63,953 nucleotides of DNA from Halobiforma nitratireducens JCM 10879 (GTDB taxonomy: Archaea; Halobacteriota; Halobacteria; Halobacteriales; Natrialbaceae): assembly GCF_000337895.1 (NCBI RefSeq), contig NZ_AOMA01000102.1, positions 2,166-66,118 of the forward strand, given 5' to 3'. A model generated the notes under the pieces. That model was not told the DNA's origin. It made no database searches and saw only the letters and a list, made by a program, of their open reading frames with translations. This document shows, one piece after another, positions 35,167 through 44,280 of the stretch. The stretch's first letter is position 1. Every line of letters starts with the position of its first letter. A program made the position numbers and the translations under genes.

Positions 35167-35243
35167 GAGAGGGCAACTTCTCTCCATGTGACGGGTGTAG
35201 TTGTCACGATAGGTGGTATCGGGTGTGAATTACCGTAAATCGA

Positions 35244-35253
35244 ACAATTAATG
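35244..35253 (+). promoter_or_regulatory. TATA box of GAF kinase gene
   Basis: The sequence acaattaatg is centred about 29 nt before ATG 35278, fitting a leaderless transcript. Confidence 0.45.
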
Positions 35254-35277
35254 TGATGGTCGTCTAACAACAGTACG

Positions 35278-36522
35278 ATGGTAGGTACCGTAGGTGGTGG
35301 GTGTGTGGAGGAGCCGATACGGGCCCTCCACGAGGTGGCGTTCGACCTGCAGTCGGCCGAGTCGGAAGACGAGGTCTGCCGACGGACGGTCGACGCCGCC
35401 GAACACGTCCTCAGTTTCGATACCTGTATCGTGGCTCTCGTCGAAGGCGAGACGCTGCGGGTCCGTGCCCGATCGTCGGGCCTCCCCGAGGACGGCGTCG
35501 TACCGACGAGACACGTCGACGAAGGCGTTTCGGGACTGACGTACCGGACCGGCAAACCGCACCGGTTCGACGATCTCTCGCGTGTCGACGAGGCGAAACC
35601 GGAAGGCGAGTACGAGTCCGGCCTGAGCGTCCCGATCGGTGACTACGGCGTCTTTCAGGCTGCGTCCGATCGTCGCGGCTCGTTCTCCGAAACTGACCTC
35701 GAACTCGCCGAGTTGCTCGCCGAACACGCGGCGACTGCCCTGGACCGGATCGACTGTGAGCGCGAACTCGAGCGCTTCGTGAGCGTCGTCTCCCACGATC
35801 TCCGGAGTCCGCTGACGGTCGCCTGTGGCCGACTGGAGCTCGCTCGAGCGGCGGTGTCGCCGGACGGCGACGCGACAGCTCACCTGACGGAGATCGGAGC
35901 GTCCCTCGAGCGGATGGACTCGCTCCTCGAGAAGTTGCTGACGCTCGCTCGCCGAGGACAACTCGTCGAGCGTGGGGCGATCGAACCCGTCTCGCTTCAC
36001 CGAACCGTCGCGGACGCCTGGACGACGGTCGAGACGGAGCCGGCGACGCTCGTCCTCTCGGTCGACGAGTCGGCGACGCTCGAAGCGGATCGCGGGCGGT
36101 TGCGCCAACTGCTCGAGAACCTGTTTCGGAACAGCATAGAACACAGCGTCGCGAGCGACCGTTGCAAGTCCGGGCCCATCGTCGACGACGAACGCGATTC
36201 CGCGAGCGATCGTCGTGGCGTTCGCTGTGACGGCGCAACCGGCGACGCTTCGAGCGCCGTGACCATCACCGTCGGCACCCTCCCGGACGGGTTCTACGTC
36301 GAGGACGACGGGCCCGGCATCCCGACTGACGTCGGGGACGAGGTGTTCAGTCGCGGCTACACGACCAGCGACGACGGGACCGGGTTCGGTCTCTATATCG
36401 TCCGCCGAATCGCCCGCGGTCACGACTGGTCGGTTTCGGTAACGACGGGAGACGACGGCGGCGCGCGGTTCGAGATCACGGGCGTCGGACTCGATTCGTG
36501 TCCGGGACCCGAGTCGGCGTGA
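35278..36522 (+). CDS. GAF-domain sensor histidine kinase
   Basis: In this 414-residue protein, a GAF domain covers about 12-155 (LHEVAFDLQSAESEDEVCRR... GYESGLSVPIGDYGVFQ-type end). HisKA has phospho-acceptor His173 (VVSHDLRSPLTV). The HATPase domain has N box (LLENLFRNSIEHS), G1 (VEDDGPGIP), F and G2 boxes (GTGFGLYIVRRI). No membrane segment is present, so it is cytoplasmic. No response regulator lies beside it. The upstream minisatellite is the only unusual context. Ligand unknown. Confidence 0.92.
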   Translation: MVGTVGGGCVEEPIRALHEVAFDLQSAESEDEVCRRTVDAAEHVLSFDTCIVALVEGETLRVRARSSGLPEDGVVPTRHVDEGVSGLTYRTGKPHRFDDLSRVDEAKPEGEYESGLSVPIGDYGVFQAASDRRGSFSETDLELAELLAEHAATALDRIDCERELERFVSVVSHDLRSPLTVACGRLELARAAVSPDGDATAHLTEIGASLERMDSLLEKLLTLARRGQLVERGAIEPVSLHRTVADAWTTVETEPATLVLSVDESATLEADRGRLRQLLENLFRNSIEHSVASDRCKSGPIVDDERDSASDRRGVRCDGATGDASSAVTITVGTLPDGFYVEDDGPGIPTDVGDEVFSRGYTTSDDGTGFGLYIVRRIARGHDWSVSVTTGDDGGARFEITGVGLDSCPGPESA

Positions 36523-36550
36523 CGGCACTGTCCACCGGCGGCCGCTCGTG

Positions 36551-36862
36551 CTACGACATCGGTTCGAACCGATGCAGGAATGCGGTGTTGTCGTCGTCCC
36601 ACTCCGTGCCGTGGGTCCGCTCGATCCGCCGTTTGTAGGACTCGAGATCGGGTGAGCCCTCCGCGCGGGCGTCCTCGTCGGTGAGATCACCGAGCCGACG
36701 TTCGGTCACCTCGGTGACCTCGAACGTCGTGCCATCGATCTCGAAGGTGTCTCCTTCCTCCGCGTGGGGGTCCCCACGGTGGAGCTGGGTGATCTCACCC
36801 TCGAGTGCGCTGGTACGGAGTCGTTCGGCAGGGAGCAAGTCGCTCGCGTCGATAGTTCCCAT
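36551..36862 (-). CDS. ASCH-domain protein
   Basis: This 103-residue protein starts MGTIDASDLLPAERLRTSAL. The core beta-barrel pattern (GEITQLHRGDPHAEEGDTF, IDGTTFEVTEVTERRLGDLT) fits the ASCH/PUA-like fold, which binds RNA or nucleotides. The C-terminal helix (LESYKRRIERTHGTEWDDD) is typical of archaeal ASCH proteins. It is divergent from the amidohydrolase gene and convergent with the GAF kinase (28-nt gap). RNA binding is inferred from fold only. Confidence 0.8.
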   Translation of the reverse strand: MGTIDASDLLPAERLRTSALEGEITQLHRGDPHAEEGDTFEIDGTTFEVTEVTERRLGDLTDEDARAEGSPDLESYKRRIERTHGTEWDDDNTAFLHRFEPMS

Positions 36863-36964
36863 GCCGGATTCGACGGCGCGATGGTTGGTAACTCTGACGG
36901 ATGAGTTAACAACCCTCTCCCGGGCTCGAGGTGACTTTACGTGGCTCTCGTCCGATCGGTCGGT

Positions 36965-38389
36965 ATGGACCTCGCGATCACCGACACGCTCGCGCTGACG
37001 ATGGCCGACGACCGGCTGGGAATCCTCGAGGAGGCGACGATCGCGGTCGAGGACGGCGAGATCACCTTCGTCGGCCCGGCCGACGAGTTCGAAGGCGACG
37101 CCGACCGAACGATCGACGGGGCAGGCCGGGTGACGATGCCCGGGCTGGTGAACGTCCACGCCCACAGCGACCTGACGCTGCTGCGTGGCGGAGCCCAGGA
37201 CGTGCCCGAAATCGAGTGGATGAACCGCGCGCTCGGTCCGCTCTCGGAGACGATGACCCACGAGGACCGGGTCGCGGGTGCACGGCTGGGGGTCCTCGAG
37301 GCGCTGCGCTCGGGAGTGACGACCCTCGGCGAGTACACGGCCGACGCCCGCCGGATCGTCGATGCGGCCCACGATCCGCTGGGAGCGCGCGTGGTCGCGG
37401 CGGAGACGATCAACGCCGTCGACGATGCGGCGGCCGATCTCGGCCCGGACGACCCCTATCCGCTAGACGCCGAACAGGGACGGCGCGGCCTCGAGCGCAA
37501 CGAGGCCCTGTTCGACGCCTACGCCGACCACGAGCGGGTCTCCTGTCTCTACGGCCCGCAAGCGCTCGATATGGTGTCGCCGGACCTGCTCGCGGAGATC
37601 CGCGACCGTGCGGAGGACCACGATCGTGGCATCCACATGCACGTCGCACAGGGCCAGCGCGAACAGCGCCAGATCGAGGCCCGCTACGGCGACGGCGAAA
37701 CGACCGTGAGCGTCCTCGAGGACCTCGGACTGGTGTCTGACCGGTTGCTCGCGGCCCACCTCCACGGCGCAACGTGCGAGGAGCGCCGTCGGCTCGCTCA
37801 CGCGGGCGTTCGGATGGCCGCCAACCCGAGTTCGATCGCCGCCATCGACGGGATCACGCCCCCCATCGTCGAATACCGCGAGCACGGTGGCGTCGCCGGC
37901 GTCGGCACCGACCAGGCACCGGGACGGGGCGGGCACGACTTCCTCCGAGAACTCCGGACGACGGCGCTGCTCGCGAAGACGAAGCGTACCGATCCGACCG
38001 CCTTTCCCGCGTGGGCGGCGCTTCGCGTCGGAACAATCGAGGGTGCTCGCACGCTCGGTATCGCCGACCGCGTCGGTTCGCTCGAGCAGGGCAAACGCGC
38101 GGATCTCGTCGTCTGTGACCTCGATCACCCGTCGGTCGCGCCGACGGTCTCGGAACCGCTGCATACCGCGGTGCCGAACCTCGTCTACGGTGGGTCCGGT
38201 GCCGTCGTCGAGACAGTGGTCGTCGACGGCGCAGTCGTCGTCGAGTCGGGAACGCTGCAGACGGCCGACGAAAACGAGGTTCTCGAGACGGCCGACGAAC
38301 GCGCCGCTGCGGTCTTCGACCGGGCCGGCGAGGACTGGCGGGAGGCCGACTCCGTGCTGGTCGATCGCGTCGCGGACGGCTGGCTCTGA
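36965..38389 (+). CDS. Amidohydrolase of the metal-dependent deaminase type
   Basis: This 474-residue protein has a composite barrel with the amidohydrolase metal ligands: His-x-His in NVHAHSDLTLL, His in HMHVAQ, His in AAHLHGAT and Asp in VGTDQAPG. It is closest in layout to the SAH/5'-methylthioadenosine or atrazine-type deaminases. The Glu normally found in the HxHxxE element of that group is Gln here (HMHVAQGQ), and the later HNPxSN segment reads AANPSS. It may therefore act on a different substrate or be a hydrolase of another bond type. ATG 36965 was chosen, and the C-terminal beta sandwich is complete. It is followed at once by element D3. Confidence 0.82.
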   Translation: MDLAITDTLALTMADDRLGILEEATIAVEDGEITFVGPADEFEGDADRTIDGAGRVTMPGLVNVHAHSDLTLLRGGAQDVPEIEWMNRALGPLSETMTHEDRVAGARLGVLEALRSGVTTLGEYTADARRIVDAAHDPLGARVVAAETINAVDDAAADLGPDDPYPLDAEQGRRGLERNEALFDAYADHERVSCLYGPQALDMVSPDLLAEIRDRAEDHDRGIHMHVAQGQREQRQIEARYGDGETTVSVLEDLGLVSDRLLAAHLHGATCEERRRLAHAGVRMAANPSSIAAIDGITPPIVEYREHGGVAGVGTDQAPGRGGHDFLRELRTTALLAKTKRTDPTAFPAWAALRVGTIEGARTLGIADRVGSLEQGKRADLVVCDLDHPSVAPTVSEPLHTAVPNLVYGGSGAVVETVVVDGAVVVESGTLQTADENEVLETADERAAAVFDRAGEDWREADSVLVDRVADGWL

Positions 38390-38390
38390 G

Positions 38391-38462
38391 ACGGATTGCT
38401 GTACCGGTTTCCCGGTGCAACCGCTTCTGGTCACGGCTGCTCCGGAACTCACAGTAAGCCGT
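38391..38462 (+). repeat. Inverted-end element, copy D3
   Basis: This 72-bp element starts acggattgctgta, one base after the amidohydrolase stop codon (TGA G ACGG...), and ends cacagtaagccgt, an inverted variant of the left end. The first 13 bp equal those of D2. It is non-coding. Confidence 0.6.
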
Positions 38463-38537
38463 CCGATCGGCCGCCCGCCGCGTTTCGCCGTCGTCTGCAA
38501 GGCGTACGTCTTCCGGCGACCGCCGTCTTTGGTCGGT

Positions 38538-38705
38538 ATGGCCTACCAGTTCGAGTGTTCGGAGAACGGTTGTGCGTTCCTGGTCCGCTCGAGCAGCGAC
38601 GCTGAGGTCGAACGACTCGTTCGTGCCCACGTCCGAACGGTCCACGACGGACGGATCGCACAGGTCGATCTCGAGCACGAGACGGAACGGATCGAACGTG
38701 TCTGA
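38538..38705 (+). CDS. DUF1059 small protein
   Basis: This 55-residue protein reads MAYQFECSENGCAFLVRSSS then a helix ending VRTVHDGRI. The pattern Cys-x4-Cys, an acidic middle, then HVRTVHDG with two His, matches the DUF1059 family and suggests a small metal site (2 Cys, 2 His). Function unknown. It lies 48 nt upstream of the Orc1/Cdc6 gene on the same strand and may share its transcript. Confidence 0.82.
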   Translation: MAYQFECSENGCAFLVRSSSDAEVERLVRAHVRTVHDGRIAQVDLEHETERIERV

Positions 38706-38753
38706 CCTGTTTCCTGCGAACAACTAAGTAGCTCCGACAGCGTGGTGAAAGTG

Positions 38754-39884
38754 ATGGCAGACGACCCCGAGGAGGGGATGTTGTCGTGGGACGAATCCGT
38801 CTTTAGAGACGAGCACGTCTTCGAAATCGACTACGTCCCCGAGACGTTCAAACACCGCGAGGGGCAGATGGAGAGTCTCACCTACGCCCTGCGGCCGGCG
38901 GTCCGGGGGTCGCGACCCCTGAACGTGACGGTCCGGGGCCCACCCGGGACCGGAAAGACGACGGCGATCCAGAAACTGTTCGACGAGGTCGGCGCACAGA
39001 CGAGCGACGTGCGTACCATCCGCGTCAACTGCCAGGTCAACTCGACGCGGTACTCGGTGTTCTCCCGACTGTTCGAAGGGACCTTCGAGTACGAACCGCC
39101 GTCGTCGGGTATCTCCTTCAAGAAGCTGTTCGGCCAGATCGCCGAGAAACTCGTCGAGGAGGACGACGTACTGGTCGTCGCCCTGGACGACGTTAACTAT
39201 CTCTTCTACGAGAACGAAGCCTCCGACGCGCTATATTCGCTGTTGCGCGCCCACGAGGAGTACCCTGGTGCGAAGATCGGCGTTATCGTCGTCTCCTCGG
39301 ACCCCGCTCTCGACGTCCTCGAGGAACTCGATTCGCGAGTCCAGAGCGTCTTCCGTCCCGAGGATGTCTACTTCCCGGTGTACGACCAGCCCGAAATCGT
39401 CGACATCCTCGCCGAACGGGTCGACCGGGGGTTCCACGATGGGGTCATCTCCCGGGACACGCTCGAGTACGTCGCCGACCTCACGGCCGACAGCGGCGAT
39501 CTGCGGGTCGGGATCGACCTCCTGCGACGCGCGGGGTTGAACGCCGAGATGCGAGCCAGCCGCACCGTCGAGCGCCAGGACGTCGAAGACGCCTACGAGA
39601 CCTCGAAGTACGTCAATCTCTCCCGTAGCCTCTCCGGGCTGACGGACAACGAACGGACGCTCCTCGAGGTGATCGCCCACAACGACGGCGATCAGGCCGG
39701 CGACGTCTACGACGAGTTCCACGAACGGACCGACCTGGGATACACCCGCTATTCGGAGATCGTCAACAAACTCGATCAGCTCGACCTGATCGAGACCGAG
39801 TACGCCGATGTCGACGGCCGTGGCCGCTCGCGATCGTTGTCGCTGACCTACGAGAAAGATGCCGTCCTCGAGCGACTCGAGTGA
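38754..39884 (+). CDS. Orc1/Cdc6-family replication initiator
   Basis: This 376-residue AAA+ protein has Walker A GPPGTGKTT (about 62-70), Walker B VVALDDVNYLF, sensor regions and a C-terminal winged helix (LTDNERTLLEVIAHN... YSEIVNKLDQLDLIE). It binds origin DNA and loads MCM helicase in archaea; haloarchaea carry many paralogues and most are not essential. Met at 38754 was chosen over 38742 because the protein then starts MADDPEEGML, as is usual. I found no clear origin recognition box or AT-rich unwinding element within 1 kb on either side, so this is probably an orphan paralogue rather than an origin-linked one. Confidence 0.9.
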   Translation: MADDPEEGMLSWDESVFRDEHVFEIDYVPETFKHREGQMESLTYALRPAVRGSRPLNVTVRGPPGTGKTTAIQKLFDEVGAQTSDVRTIRVNCQVNSTRYSVFSRLFEGTFEYEPPSSGISFKKLFGQIAEKLVEEDDVLVVALDDVNYLFYENEASDALYSLLRAHEEYPGAKIGVIVVSSDPALDVLEELDSRVQSVFRPEDVYFPVYDQPEIVDILAERVDRGFHDGVISRDTLEYVADLTADSGDLRVGIDLLRRAGLNAEMRASRTVERQDVEDAYETSKYVNLSRSLSGLTDNERTLLEVIAHNDGDQAGDVYDEFHERTDLGYTRYSEIVNKLDQLDLIETEYADVDGRGRSRSLSLTYEKDAVLERLE

Positions 39885-39940
39885 GCACTCGAGTGCGATT
39901 GACGCTGCTCCCCGGTCGGGCGATCCGCTCGTGGAGCAAT

Positions 39941-40180
39941 CTACTCGGTCGTCTCCCTTTCAGGACACGGCCGCCAGTACACCTTTCTGGACCCGATCTG
40001 CTTCGATTCTAGCTCACCGAGAAACACCAGGTCCTCGAGTTTGTTCCGCGCAGTATTTCGATGGCAAGCGAAGTGGTCGGCGATCTCGGGAGCGTCGAAC
40101 GGCTCGCATCGGTCCGTGTTCTCCGCGTAGAACTCGAGGATGTCGTCCGTCGTAATTCGAGGTTTCGGACCGCCAGACAT
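39941..40180 (-). CDS. Winged-helix DNA-binding protein, small
   Basis: This 79-residue protein starts MSGGPKPRITTDDILEFYAE. The helix-turn-helix is clear (FDAPEIADHFACHRNTARNK), followed by a wing (GELESKQIGSRKVYWRP). It is of the haloarchaeal MarR/ArsR-like mini-regulator type. Two starts are possible: 40180, chosen for its family-like opening, or 40279, which adds 33 less typical residues. A TATA-like stretch near 40300-40312 (minus sense) fits the longer one. It is convergent with the Orc1/Cdc6 gene. Target unknown. Confidence 0.78.
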   Translation of the reverse strand: MSGGPKPRITTDDILEFYAENTDRCEPFDAPEIADHFACHRNTARNKLEDLVFLGELESKQIGSRKVYWRPCPERETTE

Positions 40181-40353
40181 CACCCTGGTGAAATCTCCAC
40201 ACGACGAAGCTTTGCTCCATTTCTGACTTCCTTGTCGGTGTTCGCTACGTTGGTGAACATTACTTGCTGTACACGCCACCGGTACGTCGATGACTCGGAA
40301 TCGTAAATAAAGTTGCCGCAGCCAGAAAACCCAGCACGGGAGTGAAACGAAAC

Positions 40354-40620
40354 TCAGGCTTGGTCGATTCCTTCCCGATACGATTCGGCGGCCTCGAGTG
40401 CGCTCTCGAGTCGGTTCTCGGTGTCGCCGTCGACCTGCTCGGTGAGCTGTCGAAGGTCGTTGAGGTGTTGGTCGACGACGGTGTGGTCGGGCTTGTGGTC
40501 GCCGATGACGTAGTCGTCGAACGCCTCGGCTGTTTCGCGGATCGGCTCGCGTGCGTCGTCGTCGGCCGTTTTCACCGCCTGCTCGAGGTTATCGCGAGCG
40601 TGCTCGAGGTGGTTGGACAT
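40354..40620 (-). CDS. Small acidic all-helical haloarchaeal protein
   Basis: This 88-residue protein reads MSNHLEHARDNLEQAVKTAD... and continues with amphipathic helices (REPIRETAEAFDDYVIGD, DQHLNDLRQLTEQVDGDT, LESALEAAESYREGIDQA). The make-up is typical of a family of three-helix haloarchaeal proteins of unknown role. There is no membrane or catalytic motif. The upstream side contains the 24-bp minisatellite, which may sit in or near its promoter. Confidence 0.7.
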   Translation of the reverse strand: MSNHLEHARDNLEQAVKTADDDAREPIRETAEAFDDYVIGDHKPDHTVVDQHLNDLRQLTEQVDGDTENRLESALEAAESYREGIDQA

Positions 40621-41066
40621 GAGGTGACGGGGCTATCACGACCGGACGCATAATCGTTGGCTGTGCACGGTCCGGGTTCGTGTCCGTGTCTGTGTTCGGG
40701 TTCGTGTCCATGTCTGTGTTCGGGTTCGTGTCCATGTCTGTGTTCGGGTTCGTGTCCGTGTCTGTGTTCATGTTCGTATCCGTGTCCGTGTCCGTCGTCC
40801 GATCTCGACCCCACAAAGAGCACCGTCGAACCGCTGGAAGCGTCCGCCTACGGGAGTGTATGCCTCACTTACTCACATCACGTGGGAATTACGGGCGGGG
40901 CCACCGCCTACGTCGCCGCTGGTGAGGCCGACGCAACGTCGTACTGACTCGTTCGTGGGGGCTTCATCACGCTGTTTCGGGGCCACACCGCCCGGGAAAC
41001 GCCGGAACAACCACCGTTACTGACTATTGGCTTTTTGCGAGCCCGGTCCTCCTACTCTCACGTATC
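40621..41066. other. 446-bp gap with minisatellite and promoter of DUF4397 gene
   Basis: This gap separates two divergent genes. It holds the 24-bp minisatellite at 40674-40793. The rest (40794-41066) has no family-like frame. A weak AT-rich patch near 41025-41037 (gactattggcttttt) probably serves the DUF4397 gene. Confidence 0.5.
40674..40793 (+). repeat. 24-bp minisatellite, 5 copies
   Basis: The unit gggttcgtgtccrtgtctgt plus gttc is present four times with one variable base (g or a), then a fifth diverged copy. Because 24 is divisible by 3, several frames stay open. On the minus strand one frame codes for repeated His-Gly-His-Glu-Pro-Glu-His-Arg and another for Asp-Thr-Asp-Thr-Asn-Pro-Asn-Thr. 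On the plus strand a frame gives Val-Ser-Met-Ser-Val-Phe-Gly-Phe. No frame has a convincing start or flanking domain. Confidence 0.95.
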
Positions 41067-42032
41067 ATGCCTGTATCACGACGCACGGCGATCAAGACGA
41101 TCGGGTTCACCGGTGGACTCACAGTCGCCAGCGGCACCGCGTTCGCAATGGGGGAGCACGAAGACGACGACTACCGACCGGAGGAGCCGGCCGACGCAGC
41201 CTACGTTCGCGTCGCGCACTTCTCACCGGACGCGCCGAACGTAGACGTCTACGTCGACGACGAGCCAGTACTCGAGGACGTCGCCTACGGTGCGATTTCG
41301 CCGTACCTCGAGCTGGAACCCGGGACGTACACGGTTGCGATCACCGCCGCGGGGGACCCGGATGCGGTCGTGTTCGAGGACGACGTGACCGTCGAGGCGG
41401 GCTTCTACACGGTTGCGGCGATCGGCGAACTCGAGGCCGAGACGTTCCGGCCGGAGATTCTCGTCGACGCCGATCCACTGCCGGAAGACGGGCCCGACGC
41501 GGCGTACGTCCGTGTCGCACACTTCTCGCCGGACGCGCCGGCGGTGGACGTCTGGGCCGACGATGCGCCGCTTGTCGAAAACGTCTCGTTCGAAGACGTT
41601 TCGGGGTATCTCGCAGTCCCAGCCGGGACCTACACCCTCGCGATCCGTCCCGCGGGCGATCCCGAGACCGATGTCGCGACGTTCGATGTCGACCTCGAGG
41701 CGGGGGCGGTTTACACCGGGTACGCGATCGGCTACCTCGAGCCGCCGCGGGACGTGACCGATCGGGACTTCACCGTCGAACTGGCGGTCGACGGGCCGCC
41801 GACGGTCGACGAGGACGTCCCTGCCGAGGAGTCGAAAGAAAAAGCGGACGACGGGACGGAGTACGACACGAAAGACGACGAAAAGATGGACGACGGGTCG
41901 AAGTACGACGACGAGAAGGCGGACCACGAACCTGCCGAGAAGAAGAAGAACGGGTACCACGAAGAAGGCGACGAGAAGGCTGCCTACGAACACGACGGGA
42001 AAGACGATCGGAAGGCAGACGACGCTTGCTAG
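41067..42032 (+). CDS. Tat-exported protein with two DUF4397 domains
   Basis: This 321-residue protein has a Tat signal SRRTAIKTIGFTGGL with a likely cleavage after AFA. Two DUF4397 repeats follow, each starting AAYVRVAHFSPDAP (residues about 44-140 and 145-245), an Ig-like beta domain found in surface and secreted proteins. A charged tail (about 255-321) is rich in Lys/Asp/Glu with repeated Glu-Lys-Ala-Asp and Asp-Asp-Glu-Lys motifs and ends in Cys. No anchor is visible, so it is probably secreted or held by charge to the S-layer. Function unknown. Confidence 0.88.
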   Translation: MPVSRRTAIKTIGFTGGLTVASGTAFAMGEHEDDDYRPEEPADAAYVRVAHFSPDAPNVDVYVDDEPVLEDVAYGAISPYLELEPGTYTVAITAAGDPDAVVFEDDVTVEAGFYTVAAIGELEAETFRPEILVDADPLPEDGPDAAYVRVAHFSPDAPAVDVWADDAPLVENVSFEDVSGYLAVPAGTYTLAIRPAGDPETDVATFDVDLEAGAVYTGYAIGYLEPPRDVTDRDFTVELAVDGPPTVDEDVPAEESKEKADDGTEYDTKDDEKMDDGSKYDDEKADHEPAEKKKNGYHEEGDEKAAYEHDGKDDRKADDAC

Positions 42033-42179
42033 ACTGATCGACTGCCCCGACCCCGCCTTCGAGGGTTGGATCGCAATTTTCCGTTCGTCGTCTCTCCGCT
42101 GTCGTCACACCGACGGGACTGCCACGTTCGCTCCAGCCCATGCGAGCGGGTAAAGTGCGTCGAGTCCCTGTTCCCGACA

Positions 42180-44243
<2,064 letters not shown>

Positions 44244-44280
44244 CGATCCTTGGGGGCCGTTCACCAGTCACTGTGGCTCC

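Noticed and set aside
38390..40350. Replication origin next to the Orc1/Cdc6 gene
   Set aside because: No pair of origin-recognition boxes and no AT-rich unwinding stretch could be seen on either side.
40674..40793. Minisatellite considered as a CRISPR array
   Set aside because: There are no unique spacers between copies; units abut head to tail, and no cas gene is nearby. The same holds for 29481-29536 and 35041-35166.
40680..40925. Plus-strand frame with repeated SVFGFVSM as a membrane peptide gene
   Set aside because: It is a product of the 24-bp tandem repeat read in one of several open frames; it has no start context and no flanking domain.
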